From Aplidium turbinatum (Eukaryota > Chordata > Ascidiacea > Aplousobranchia > Polyclinidae): 64,000 bases of DNA. Below, in pieces: positions 22,909 through 34,206 of the stretch. A model generated the notes under the pieces. The model did no database searches. It had not been told where the DNA came from and was given only the letters and a program-made list of their open reading frames with translations. The first letter of the stretch is position 1; each line of letters starts with the position of its first letter. The position numbers were made by a program, and so were the translations under genes. The stretch lies in NCBI GenBank assembly GCA_918807975.1, contig OU964918.1, positions 3,782,001 through 3,846,000 of the forward strand. Direction: 5' to 3'.

Positions 22909-23622
22909 GAAGAAGAAGCATACATATTGTCTGTTGTAAAGAGTTTCAACATTTCTGAAGTAGGCTAACCTTAAAATTAACACAACACATATTTTGAAAC
23001 AGCAAATGTGTACGGATTCTTAGTATTGCATTCAATGTCTCATTACCAATCAAATTTCAACTTTTCTACCTTCTACATTTTTTCACAATTGCTACCAAAG
23101 AAAAGACCCTTTCCCCCACTGCCTCTGCATTGCTGTCTGGAGTGGTAAGATACCTTACGATGGACAGATTATATCGTGCAATTCATTGAAACTATGTTGG
23201 ATGGATGTCCTTCCGTATTTCGATAACATTAGCCCATCAATCAGGTTAACAGCTGGTTGACACCCATTCAACTGACTTCAATTCAAACTGAAAGCACAAT
23301 ACCTGATCTTGTTTTGGTGTCAACCTTAACGACTTGTTCACCTGATTGATAATCGTGGAAAATGCGAGAGGTTTTTCGCTTCATTAACTTCTGCATATTG
23401 CAGGCTATAAGTCAGCGGAAACGCTGAAGATAAACTTTATCATTCACCAGTAGAACTTTTGGTATGTCTTATAGAAAAGCATATTTCTGGCCAGCAGGTA
23501 AAAAAAGCCAAATATAGCCAAATAGGCTTGGCTATTAAAAAAATATATTCAATAGCCAAGCCACATAAAAAATAGCCAAATTCGTGAAATTTGGCTATGA
23601 AAATAGCCAAGTGGCAACCCTG
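22495..23622. mobile_element. hAT element, perfect 8-bp duplication, carrying a LINE
   Basis: Termini CAGGGTTGCCAGGTGGCC and GCCAAGTGGCAACCCTG, flanked by GCCCCAAA at 22487-22494 and 23623-23630. ATAGCCAAA-type repeats fill both subterminal zones. It inserted into an older LINE end and itself received another LINE 3' end (22690-22910), giving a readable order of insertion. No transposase frame. Confidence 0.92.
22690..22910 (+). pseudogene. LINE 3' end (copy 4) with (TTGA)n tail
   Basis: Reads APNGVRGLRELDDESIKWLL then DTCPNI and stop, matching PPNGVEGLRVMDDETKDWLL in the 44005 copy, followed by a 3' UTR and a perfect TTGA tail at 22884-22908. Severely 5' truncated. The tail shows this LINE family ends in TTGA-type microsatellite rather than poly(A). 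Confidence 0.8.
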
Positions 23623-23879
23623 GCCCCAAATGCTGAGCGCTTGCTGCCTTGATTAATGATTAAATAGGCTGCTCCAGAGTCTGTTTTATTTATGTAGACA
23701 AAAAGATCTGGACCATCTTCGAACTTTTCAGGTTGTTAAAATGCAGAATTATTTTTTCAACATTGACCTTTTTGCTTGAACGATGGGATTTTGGATATCA
23801 GCAATATCAATTCCACATTTTTGTAGAGTGGTGTTGAGATTAAAACATACCGAATATGTCAATACCGCTCCGATTGAGC

Positions 23880-23993
23880 GCACGACTTTGCGCACAAAGA
23901 AACCGCTAGCGGCTAGAACAAGTAGCGCTGGTTTAGCTCTTGGGGTGAGAGCTTGCGCACAGGCATCAAAGATACACTGCCGTCGCTAACAAT
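23880..23993 (+). repeat. Dispersed repeat, copy 2 (partner at 21100)
   Basis: AAGAAACCGCTAGCGGCT, GGTTTAGCTCTTGGGGTGAG, ending CGTCGCTAACAATAC. Directly precedes the transposon at 24017. Confidence 0.7.
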
Positions 23994-24239
23994 ACATTAT
24001 TAGTCTTATTGTACATTAGGGAGGGCCGTCAATGCACTTTTTTGTCAAATCACTTAGCAACTTGGCTCAGATAGGAGGCTTAGGTCACAAACAAATAATC
24101 TGTAAACATTTTTTAGATCGGGGCGCGGGAAAACGCCGCACAAAAAAGTCAATATTACCCAAAAAAGTAAAAAAACATTTTTTTCCAAAAAAAAATTAAA
24201 TAATTAAAAAATAGAAAATACGCAAAATGACGAAAACAA

Positions 24240-26230
24240 TCACAGAACGTAATATTTTTCTGACTCAAAACGTGAACGATGTGGCGAGCAGCAGTTCGCG
24301 TCAGTAAGTTCATGTCTGTTGTATGGCCGATAGCTTCATCGCTTACTTCGGTGACGAGTTTGATTTCGCGCTCAACTGCTTGTGCGCCGGACCGAAAACT
24401 GTCAATCGATGTAGGAGCATCGGTCTCGACGAAAAGCTCTGTGAGCTGTTGGATGCTGAAATCGTGTAGAATTAGTGGCTCAGTGAGTTTCCGCTCGTTC
24501 CACCGGAGCAACGAGTTTGTTGTCAAATATGTGTACTTAAAGTTTAGTTTAGAAATTTCGTAGCGACGTATCCCACCCGTGTACTCGTTCCTTGCTTTCT
24601 GGATCCGATTTGGGCTACGCATTGGTTTAGAATCGTCATGCAGAAGGGCCAGCACTACATTCTCCGGCCACTGTCGACGACCTTTTAAATTGGCCGGTCA
24701 GATAGCGAGTCAGCTTGACCAACCGAAGGAAGGACCGAGCAGCAAAGTGACCTTCTTGTTTTGATTGGTAGTAAACCAGATGGGAGCGAAAACTTTAACG
24801 ATGTACGTCGTCATTTCTATCAGCGCCTCTGTTGGTTCTGGCTCCGAGATATAAAGTGGGCATATCCTTGAAGCGAGATTAAGCCATCGTGCATGACCCT
24901 GTTTTCCTGGATCACGGAATCTAATGCTTTCTGGAGGCAGACTTCCCCTGATGACCAACACATCGAGCAGATACTTTTTGATCGCCACTAATTCCCATCT
25001 CCTCATCGACTTCTGTCAGATTGGATTTTATCTCTCGAACTCGACGACTGCGAATTCTCCCATTTTGCACTTATCATTAACGATGACACGGTCGATAAAT
25101 CCTTTGAAGGTTTGCGGTCCTTATGATTTCCCTTCCAGCTCGCCGAAGATATGCCGAAGCAGGAGTTCATTGAGGTGAAACTGGCAAATCGATCATTGCA
25201 CCGTACTTCCAATATGTTGCTCAATGGTTGTGACGGCTCCTGTGTGCATACCTGCATTGAGGGCAGTTCCGTCGCATCCAACGACCCAAATGCCTTTCAC
25301 GTTAGTCCCTTGACTTCAAGAGCAGCCAACATCGTTTTGGCAATGGTCTTCCCAGTTGAACACCCTTGAGTGGAAACGTGGTCGATATATTCAGATCCTG
25401 GGTATTTCAGCATCTCGTTGACTAGTGGGCTTCGATTTATTTTCGACGACAGCTAGTTATGCCATTCAGTTTAAGGGTTATTCCTTTCTGTCGTCAAAGT
25501 AAAGGCTTTCAACTATTGTGTCGAGCGAACTGGAAGCGAAGTGACTCGTCTCTAAACGGAGCCGTTTTCGTGCACGAACGAGCTTGTTTTTGTCGACTAT
25601 CATCGTCGGATTGAAATCATCTTTTGTGTTCAGTAATGTTGCGGTTGCGAGGGCAGCTGCTGCTCGACTTAGAATTCCATACCTTTCCACCTCACACGCA
25701 ACTGTACGAAGATCGAAAGTACATCGCTCTTGCTCTTCTTTGAGTTCTTCTCTGCCGATCGAGCACTCTAAAAGGGAAGCGCCTTCTGGGAGTTTCTTCT
25801 GTATTGTAGTCATCCGAGTCGTGAGTACATTCTTCGCGTTCTTTCATTCGTTTTCTCGCGAAAGCAATTGCTCCTTCCCTCGTCCCTCTTTTTTTCAGAT
25901 TTTGCGCCTCCCAATCGACGTTTCTAATGAAACCAATGCGTGCTCCACGTTGGTCGATAACGAAATCAACTTCGGGTGAGTACAGCAATTTGTCGTCAAC
26001 GACGTCGAAAAGCGTGTTGAGGCAAAGACTGGCATTCAATGAAGTTTTCCATTCAGCCTTCTTTCTCGCCGTGGGGATTTTTTTCTTCATCTTAACCATG
26101 GCCCATTCCTTCAAGATCTTCTTGATCACTCCCTCATACGTAATAATCGCCACTGTGGCGAAATCGTAGATTCTTTTTAGTCGCCACTGCTTCCGCAAAT
26201 TCGTGCAGCTCCATCTCCTTCTTTTAATCT
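24240..26230 (-). pseudogene. Decayed transposase-like gene of the 24017-26782 element
   Basis: Pieces in order on the - strand: RRIYDF-type start region with RNVDWEAQNLKKRGTREGAI (about 26198-25800); EVERYGILSRAAAALATATL and IVDKNKLVRARKRLR (25813-25478); LVNEMLKYPGSEYIDHVSTQ and GCSTGKTIAKTML (about 25420-25320); VGCDGTALNAGMHTGAV with CQFHLNELLLRHIFGELEGK (about 25290-25150); GFIDRVIVNDKCKMGEF; GKQGHARWLNLASRICPLYI (25006-24710); and QAVEREIKLVTEVSDEAIGH (24655-24240). These blocks match, from memory, a widespread uncharacterised animal protein family with CDGT, HxNELxLRH and HARWL motifs. At least four frame changes or stops separate the pieces. The acidic residues of CDGT may be catalytic, which is inference. 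Confidence 0.7.
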
Positions 26231-26364
26231 CCGGTGTCCTTATTCTTTATGATTTTATTTTTTTCACTCGGGCGCTTTTGCGGAGAACATCACCACTGGT
26301 GGGGGGTAATATCCATGAAATGGGGTGATTTACTGATTATTTGGACCGTGTTCTACACAAGCCC

Positions 26365-26690
26365 GGATTTAAAGGGGCAGAGGGTGCATTTGCCCTGGGA
26401 CAACCTTTTGAAGCGCCTCTCGACATGGAAAATGTGATTTTGTGTTATTATCATTATTTTCTCTCAGCCTTTGAAGTTTCTGCAAAATGCCTCCTTTTTC
26501 AAGGTTAATTTTAGTCACAAGGTGGCGACTGAGCTTAGCGTAAAGGCGTTAGCAACCGTGTGGGTGACTTTCAAGTTATTTTGTAAAGTTTTTCGCGCCC
26601 TAGGCGCAAAATTTTTTTTGCACGGACACCCCGGTCTAAGGGTGTCCCGAGCCCCTATCAGCTAAACTCGCCCCTGGTTGTGCGCTGTCT
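26365..26690 (+). repeat. Dispersed G/C-tract repeat, copy 2, nested
   Basis: Starts CAAGCCCGGATTTAAAGGGG and ends AGCTAAACTCGCCCCTG. The interior matches the copy at 2165-2405 (GTGATTTTGTGTTATTATCA, TGAAGTTTCTGCAAAATGCC, CACAAGGTGGCGACTGAGCT). The ends may be weak hAT-type termini (CAAGCCCGGATTTA and inverted CAGGGGCGAGTTTA). The 8-bp flanks match only partly. Confidence 0.65.
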
Positions 26691-26790
26691 TCAATTAAAA
26701 AATTTTCGATTTCGCCATTTACTCGACGAACCTCCTAAGAAACTCGAGTTGCTAAGCGATCTGTTTCCGACGGTCCTCCCTATTGTACAT

Positions 26791-27986
26791 AACGCAAAGT
26801 AAAAATCAGGTAGAATGCTCAACCGCCTTATCAGCACCACGTTGGTCATCCGCAATGCAATTTTTTTTTTTTATTTGCAGAAGTGCGTACCATCCTACGG
26901 GTTGAAAAGCGCTGCTCTCAGCAATGCGCCTGTAATCAAGATATACTTTTCTTAAGCCGATACATCGTGTGGTATTATTATGGCTTTTGTTACGAGTACC
27001 GTTATTTTTCAGCTCTGCTCTGTCTTCAGCTGAAGACAGTTTGTGGTTTAATTTCGTTGTTGGTATGGACCGGTCTACCCTTATTTTTTGTCTGACAATA
27101 TTTTAACGGTGATAATATTTTCTGTCAGGCCTGTTGTTTTTAGTTGAAGTTGTGCTGCATTCCGCCTTACTGCTTGAAATTACAATAAACCATTACATGA
27201 AGGATTACAAACTTTGTACTTAGATCATCCCTACCACCACTGTGCTTGGGATGCTGCTGTTGTATTAACAGCCGTGTATGAGCGGACCGGACAACACTCT
27301 ACGTCCGCTACAATCCCAAACAAATATCTTTTTAAAAGAATATTATAACGATTTAATGGCATTGTATTTTATGTTCAATGACGTTTCATATAAAAAACTT
27401 TGCTTAGACCAAAAAATATTCGTCTTGAAGTTGAAAGTCTTGTTGGAACCTCAGGGGAATTCCTTCAAATTTTCCCCAGTTTTATTCACAAATTGTTGCG
27501 TTATTTCGTCACAAAGAGTCTTTTGTATTATTTACTCACAAGTGGAATAACAGTTTTCCAAGAAGCGCAAAAATAATAATCGTTATTTTATGGTAAAAGC
27601 GCTGTCTGCTTTGCACTTATTTGTTGTTTTGATCGCAGTGTGTTTGTGCAGATAAGCGTGTTCTGCTTTCCATAGAATGAGTCTTAACAATACCTTTGAT
27701 AGGTTGAATAAACTGTTTTGCAACACTTGAAGAACAATCTGTGATGTTATTTGTAACTGACAAACGATAAACAATATTTGGCTGCATTCAGCAATTGTTT
27801 ACAAACAAACTCTTTATTTCAAACATTAAAATATTTTCGTTTGGAAAGATATTTTTGTACTTTTAAATTTTTCTTTCTGACTACGCCACTGCTTTCAACT
27901 CTGTACTATTGCATTATATAACTTATATAAATTAAGATAAAATTAAATTCAAAAAATACTTTCTACTAGCCACTTAATGCTTACAG
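26791..27986. other. Intron, no gene seen
   Basis: AT-rich sequence leading up to the second GPCR exon. The end (27975-27986) gives the acceptor CTTACAG. No element boundaries seen. Confidence 0.5.
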
Positions 27987-28925
27987 ATGCAACTTAGTGA
28001 ATTATTGCGACAATATCGCCGATGAGTTGAATTGTCCATCTCTGACACATTTTTATTGCGACGACGACAAAAGATTTCTTCCAAGTCATAAAGTGTTGGA
28101 TGGAACTTTTGATTGTGACGATTACACGGACGAATGCGTTGTCACAAGCTCAAGTATTTCATCACAAACCGAACTTATTGGAATGACATCTTTACGAGTT
28201 GCTTTGTGGATCATAATGATATTAGCGGTGGTGGGAAACTTGATTGTAATCATCAAAACATCTATGGACATTGGTGAAGCCAATCGAAACGCAAACGCTT
28301 CTTCAAGTACAGCTGGGCTCTGTTTCAACATCATGCTACTAAACTTAGCAGTGTCAGATTTCCTGATGGGCTTCTATCTTTTATTTATTGCCTCAAAGTC
28401 ACTTGAATTTTCTGGAAAGTATTGTGAGCAGAAACGAAATTGGTTACTCAGCAATCAATGCGTGTTCGCTGGTGTCCTTGCTGTAGTTTCAAGTCAGATG
28501 TCGGTTTGCATGTTGATTGTGATGTCATCATATCGATTGTATGTAGTTTGGAAACCTTTCAAAGCAAAGTTCATGAGTTGGAGGCGTCTCAGTTCCATAA
28601 TCGCATGCTTGTGGATCTTGTCAATACTTCTTGCTGTCATTCCAACTTTCCCATCAATCTCCTACAACCTGGCAACTGAAATTGTCGTAGATCAACCTTA
28701 CATACCACAGTCCGTCAGTGCAAAGCAACTAAAGAATTTGATTGAAACTGCAAACGAGCTTCCTGGTGAAAAACAAACTATTCCAGAAGTCACTTCTCTG
28801 TCCATTTCAAGCTTTTGCAATATATTCAACAAGTCCTTAGTTGTTCCTTATTATTGCGAGGATTCAAACAAAACCACATTTGGATCATTTGGATATTACA
28901 GCACAGATGGAGTTTGCTTGCCAAG
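27987..28925 (+). CDS. GPCR exon: cysteine repeats and TM1-TM4
   Basis: Begins after acceptor TTACAG and ends at donor CCAAG|GTAAGT. The first part completes a cysteine-rich module (CNLVNYCDNIADELNC) and adds an LDLa-like one ending LDGTFDCDDYTDEC, whose DDYTDE fits calcium binding. Membrane segments follow: TM1 with GNLIVI, TM2 with LNLAVSDFLMGF (the conserved LAxxD), TM3 starting at Cys in NQCVFAGVL, TM4 with Trp in CLWILSILLAVIP. The motif that is DRY in most family members reads YRL here, in MSSYRLYVVWKPF, so the arginine is kept but the acidic residue is replaced. The loop after TM4 is about 90 residues, unusually long, with an N-glycosylation motif NKT and several cysteines. Frame carries on to the exon at 52748. 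Confidence 0.93.
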
Positions 28926-31055
28926 GTAAGTGACAAACTTTAAACACCCTTCTTTACCAGCAGAAGATGTTTGAAACAAAAACAACCGACCTTGAATCAG
29001 GGCCGTAACTACCGCCTGTGCTGCCGGTGCAAGGCATCGGGGCCCCAGTACAAGCGACCTCGCATTGCTACATTCTATTGTAAAGTATTTATGTTAAAAC
29101 TAAACTAAACTTGTTATTTTGTTATGAATCTACACGCAGGCTATGGTCTGTTTTCGTCCAGGATTTATGTTTATTGCTTTAGTTTTTGTATTAGCTTACA
29201 GTACTTATAGGGCCCTAGTTTAGCCCCTTGCTGCTTTTTTGGAGCGCCTCATTTTTTTCTTTTGGAACTTATATGTTGATACCAAATCAAATCAGGCAGG
29301 ATTGTCATTATTGTAATTATTATTTTGTGACGAAATAGTTACAATCACAAGTTTTCAATTCTTGGAACACTCTTGCTTTCATTTCGAATCTGACAGCAGC
29401 CTGGCTGGAACAATTCAGTTAAAGTTAATGTTTTCAATTAGGGGGATAGAAATACAATCAGTGGCGACGACAAATCTAGTTGTGGAACCAAGTTTTCTAT
29501 CAACAGCTTCTTATTTGAATATTGAGGTTTCATTAAAAAATTGTTTGCACACAAGTGCTGATGACGTTTCTCCTTTGTTTCAAGTAAATCGCTTTCTACA
29601 GATATTATGACGTCGTTTAAGACAAGGTTGCACATATAACATCTACCAAAGAAATGGTTTATTTTTTGATTGTAGAGAATGCATCGCTTACAGCATTTTA
29701 TTTTGACATCTGTATCTAATAGTAGCCCACATGGAGCAGTGGTTACGACCAAAAAATATTTTTCAAAACTCTAAATTTATCAAAAACATTTTTCGAAGCG
29801 CCATGTCCCTAGTGAGACTTAGCAGTTTGTCTGTGCTGTTGATAGAAAATGAACGAGCTAAAGTTTAAAACTTTTGAACAGACGTCATTCAGCAGTTTGC
29901 TGGTGCAAAAGCAAGACGGGAAATGTTCGAGTCTCCCAAAAGTAAATTACTAAATTTGTGTCGATAAAGGCTTTTGTATTTTATTAGTTTCGGTCTGTCG
30001 GAGTGATTGTCGGAGCTTTAATTCTTATTGGGATAAACAATCATCTGCATTTTTCTTAAATGTTTTTCTTAAATATTGCCTCAGTAAATTGTACTCAGGT
30101 TAATTTGATAGTCATTAAAAACTTTTGTACTTGCGTCGTCTATTTTGATATAATTTTCATAATATTATGTCAAAATTAACACTAACATGTCAAAATTATT
30201 CCTGTAACCTACTATTGCCCCGACAAAATTCTTGGTATGGCATTACTTCGATTTTGAAAATCTGCAATCACACAGTTTATGACAATGCAACCTTGGAGAA
30301 ACTATATTCCAATTGTTGACAGCTTTGATCACAAAAAAGTATGAAATTGTATAAATATCACAGGAACAAACCCAATGATCTCTGCACAGACAAAAATGCA
30401 GCTCAATTGAATCTTATGAGCAGAAAATTAAGGGACTTATAATGGATGCTTGCACATGGGCTACGACTGACGAAGTTACCGCACTGCCTTGAATGTTTGT
30501 CTTGGATTTTTGTTTCGTTAGATGCAAAAGTTCATGGTTTCAATTGATTTTGTTTTTTCTTAGTGTTGAAACTGTTGATATATTCACGAAAGTCACGGAT
30601 TGATGTCAAGTTGTAAAAAAAATATTGCAAAAGAAAGACTCACCCTAACGGAAATTTTTGTCCAACAATGTTTTTAGTTTACCACATTGAGAAACAGGAG
30701 GCGCACGCATAAACACTCATTCCAATACATATCTATCAATGAAATCGGTAAAAACAAAAGTAAATGAACTAACACTTGCAATGAGTGTACTGGTGTCATG
30801 ACACAAGATACCTTCAACTTAAAATTAAACAAAATAAAATTTTAAAACAAAATTTAGCTTCATCTGGAGTTAAGCACGATTTGTAAAAGTTGCTTCATGA
30901 TGAAGATTCTAAAAACTTCGAAAACTAGGCACACCACCTCATTGTAAAGTCACTTTAATCTATATACAGTACAAGTGCCGATGAACGTTAAAACAGAAGG
31001 AACGTACAACGCACTCAACTGCTTGTTTTTTTTTGTGAGCATTTACTGTTGAGTA
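28926..31055. other. Intron with scattered repeat debris
   Basis: Start of the 23.8-kb intron. A repeat-like segment at about 29000-29250 contains CAGGGCCGTAACTACC and GGGCCCTAGTTTAGCCCC, but no paired ends were found. Otherwise AT-rich with no gene seen. Confidence 0.45.
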
Positions 31056-31059
31056 AAAA

Positions 31060-31440
31060 GTATATAAATTTCCACCCCTAGGGGTGGTCTCTGTTTTCCA
31101 CCCTATGCTTTTGTAGGGTGGATTTTTCCACCAAAAATGGTGGATATTTCCACCCTTGAGCAATGGTGGAAATTTCCACCCCCAGCAAAACCCACCCTAA
31201 ACTGTGGAAATTTCCACCCTAGTCTCTATTTTCCACCCTAGGCCTATACAGTACACTTATAGGGTGGATTTTTCCACCACAAAAGGTGTAAAATTCCACC
31301 CTTCATCTGAGGTGGAAATTCCCACCTCAGTAGCATTTACTCTCAGGCTGTCTAAATTTCCACCCTTTAGGATAGTCCTAATTTTTACCTTATTCCTTTT
31401 GCTTGAGTTGGAAACGTCCACTCTACAATTCAGACCGTTT
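31060..31440. repeat. TTTCCACCC-iterated element, copy 1
   Basis: About 380 bp built from TTTCCACCC and its inverse GGGTGGAAA, over a dozen times in both orientations, forming many small palindromes such as GGTGGAAATTTCCACC. Landmarks CCACCCTAAACTGTGGAAAT and GCTTGAGTTGGAAA are shared, in inverted orientation, with 50760-51020. No coding function is evident. Confidence 0.8.
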
Positions 31441-31528
31441 TTTTTATCGTATTAATTTGTGTTCCTGTATTTTTGTTGCACTTTCTGCCTCCCTATCCGC
31501 CAGGTTGCGTAAAAAGTGTTCCTTGCAC

Positions 31529-31893
31529 AAGTGTTTTTCAACCTTCTTTGAGCCACGGAACACTTGATGCATTAAAATAATGTTGCGGAACACCAAATCG
31601 GATTTTATAATATGGGCTAATCCATAATGCAATAAAATAAACAATGCAACAACAGTTTATTCACTTTCAGTTTTTCTCAATGCGATATCTAGGCCTGTTT
31701 GGATGAGCACAAAGTTAATATTCGGGCAGGAATTGCGGAAAGACAAACGCAAAGCCGTTGTGATTTTAATTTTCGACCTGTGTTCCATAGAACACTAGCC
31801 CATTTTAACAATTTCTTGCGGAACACCTGACGATCTTTTACGGAACGATATACAGTAGTGTACCGCGTAACACAATCATGTTGAAAATCACTG
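31529..31893. mobile_element. hAT MITE
   Basis: Left end AAGTGTTTTTCAACC and right end GTTGAAAATCACTG, with GCGGAACACC repeats inside both. Flanks CCTTGCAC (31521-31528) and CCTTACAC (31894-31901) match at 7 of 8 bases. Non-coding. Confidence 0.8.
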
Positions 31894-32069
31894 CCTTACA
31901 CCAGCTCTATCAAATTGTTATTCAAAACTGATTTATTAAAGCTTGCACAGGTGTGCTAATATCAACGGACATGTCATACAGGTAATTTAAAAGTTGTAGC
32001 GTTTCGGCGACTTCTAAATATCCAATATGTGTACAGAAGCAGTGCGGTTTCAGGCTCTTCGATGTGGCA

Positions 32070-32396
32070 TAGCTGTTGTTTGTTTTTTTGTTTGTTTTAT
32101 TATCTTTATCCTGCATTGCGGGAAAGCGGACTTGAGCGCTATGCATCGGTCTACGCCTTCCGACGTACACCTGACCCACGCTGCAGCCGACGGCAATGTC
32201 TGTTTCCGGTTGTCTACTCTACTTATTACTGAAACTTGGTACTACCCATTACTCGAAATCGATCACTGGGTAGAGGCAATTATCGTAAAGTTTCTTGCCC
32301 AGAGAAACAACAGCAAGTGCGGGTGGCTGGAGTCGAACATGCAGGCTCTCGACTGTGAGCCCAACGCGCTAACCACTCGGCCACTCCGCCTGCAGT
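32070..32396 (-). mobile_element. tRNA-derived SINE family B, copy 1
   Basis: On the - strand it begins GGCGGAGTGGCCGAGTGGTT (box A of Leu/Ser type), has GTTCGACTCCAGCC (box B), a central part with GGGCAAGAAACTTTACGATA, and a tail of GATAAAGATAATAAAACAAA type. About 325 bp. The second copy is at 39279-39574. The central block resembles central domains shared by other animal SINEs, which is a recollection and not checked. Confidence 0.88.
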
Positions 32397-32399
32397 TGC

Positions 32400-33495
32400 T
32401 TGTGTACGTAAAGAGAAAATCCCTCGGATGTGCTTGACTGGAGATCCGGATAAGGAGTTGTGACTTTTGTCAAGCTGAAACTGTCATCCTGTAAAACAAT
32501 ATGTAATATGAGCATTGATCCAACCTTATAAGAGTTATAGGCCTATGGTAAAACTGATTATACTTGAAAAGGTATAGATTTATATGATGCTAACGAATTC
32601 TGTTGTTGTGGCACACTACCATCTCTATGGCACACAAATAAGCTATACAGAATTATTGGCAATGTAATAATTTCGTACCAATGTAAAAATGACAGGCCAA
32701 TGAAGTATTCAGCAGCGAAATGCGACCCTCAAAAAATAACAGACTGTTTATGATCTGATTAATAATAGAATATTTATTGAATAGAATTCAAATTTCAATT
32801 CAATTTTGATCATCTCATCTGCATTTCATTTTTAATTTCATCTTAAATTAGGCAAAACAAAACGTTTTTTTTTAAGAGCTGTAACTTTAGTTCTCATTTT
32901 GTATGTGTGCAAGATAAAGCAGTTTCTCAATTGTTTAGATTAGACTATAGTTTCGTTGTTATCCTGTATATTTTTGTCTAATCTTTAGTATTTTCTTATT
33001 TAAGGTATAAGGTGTTTTAAAGGCTTGCTAAAGACTACTAGATGCATATTACATAGCCGAGAACGATTGTTATGTCGTTTTTGTTTTCACAATGTTAAAT
33101 GTTGTCTCGTTGCTTAGTTATGTCTATTTATGGTTAAAAAAACTCCTTTAACATGAACACTTTGACTTTTTTGCAGAATTTGTGCATAGAAAACAAAACA
33201 AAAATTCGTCATGACACGGCTTTGCTTTCAAACGCACTTACGTTTCTCGAAAATAGGGCAAACCGAACACTTCGAATTGCAACATTGCCGGATTTCGAAA
33301 CGAAACTAAGACAAAGAAATAAAAAAACATAAAAATAAATTGCTTTTTTTTAAATAATCCGAAAGCTACTTTAAATTATTGTTTCGTTTCAGTTTCAATT
33401 CTTTTATTTAGTTTTGCTTCTCACCACGTTTCTTGAAATTTCATTTGCTCAAATAAAATTGTTTTAAAACATCCAAAGCTTTAATGTGTCAAAAC
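32400..33495. other. Intron, no gene seen
   Basis: AT-rich sequence without recognised frames, repeats or termini. Confidence 0.5.
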
Positions 33496-33811
33496 GAGAG
33501 CTGTGGAGTTAGGCGAAAAATATACGACTTCGACCCCTCGATTTATAACTGGCTGACTCCGGCTTCAGCGTTGTAAGGTTTTTTAGGGCCGCCAGATTGG
33601 TTTTTGGATTATTCAAAAAGAATAATATAATCTGTGGTTTTCTGAAACGTTGTGCATTAAAGTTGTGTTGTTGTAAGTAATAGAAGCTTGGTCTTATTTA
33701 TCTCATTGCAAGCAGTTTAAAATTGCAAACAAAATTTTTATTGTTTCTCGTTTATTATGCAGCCGGAGTTGCAGTCGGCCTTTTTTTTAAAACTCCTATT
33801 CCAGAGCCCTG
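33496..33811. mobile_element. hAT MITE, diverged
   Basis: Left end GAGAGCTGTGGAGTTAGG and right end CCTATTCCAGAGCCCTG, with GACTCCGGCT and GGAGTTGCAGTCGG inside. Flanks GTCAAAAC and ATAAAAAC match at 6 of 8 bases. The termini resemble the common CAGGGCTGTGGAGT class of hAT MITEs. Confidence 0.6.
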
Positions 33812-34206
33812 ATAAAAACCATGCGCATTTTCATGAGCAAAAATACTGGAAAAAAAGTTTATCTCTCTTTCATTTGTGACGTCAGTGGACCCAGAGCCCG
33901 TGATTTCACCTCTTTATTAACGCCCTGTCTTGGAGAGTGCACTATTGCGAAGAAAATAGAGTTGGCATTCCGCTGATATAAGGTTTATGATTTTTGACCA
34001 CTAGGTGTGAGTAATGAGTTGTGAGGCATTTTTCCGACGAATTTTCTTTCATCAAGCAAGCGCTTAATCTGAATGCGGGATATAAAATGAGATATAACTT
34101 TCCCTAATGTTTTGCAAGACAGTCATCCACATTCTACGATGATCATCATTTTTCTATTTTGTTTTTATTTTGATACATTCTAATAGGTAAAGCAGTGCCT
34201 CTTACC

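Larger units (their letters stand above)
24017..26782 (-). mobile_element. 2.8-kb DNA transposon, unplaced superfamily, 8-bp duplication
   Basis: A complete-ended transposon. It starts TAGGGAGGGCCGTC and ends GACGGTCCTCCCTA. Identical 8-bp flanks TTGTACAT lie at 24009-24016 and 26783-26790. The inverted ends are similar for about 60 bp (CTTAGCAACT and TAGGAGG blocks are shared). A decayed transposase-like gene fills it on the - strand. A dispersed repeat (26365-26690) has inserted near its 5' end. hAT, P and some other superfamilies make 8-bp duplications; the protein does not show a hAT dimerisation tail I can recognise. Confidence 0.88.

Noticed and set aside
32330-32396. A genuine tRNA gene on the - strand
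   Set aside because: The tRNA-like part is the head of a repeated 325-bp SINE, and a second copy lacks the 5' bases, so it is SINE-derived.
32027-32437. 136-codon + frame and its 39242-39739 twin
   Set aside because: Both lie across the antisense strand of tRNA-derived SINE copies.
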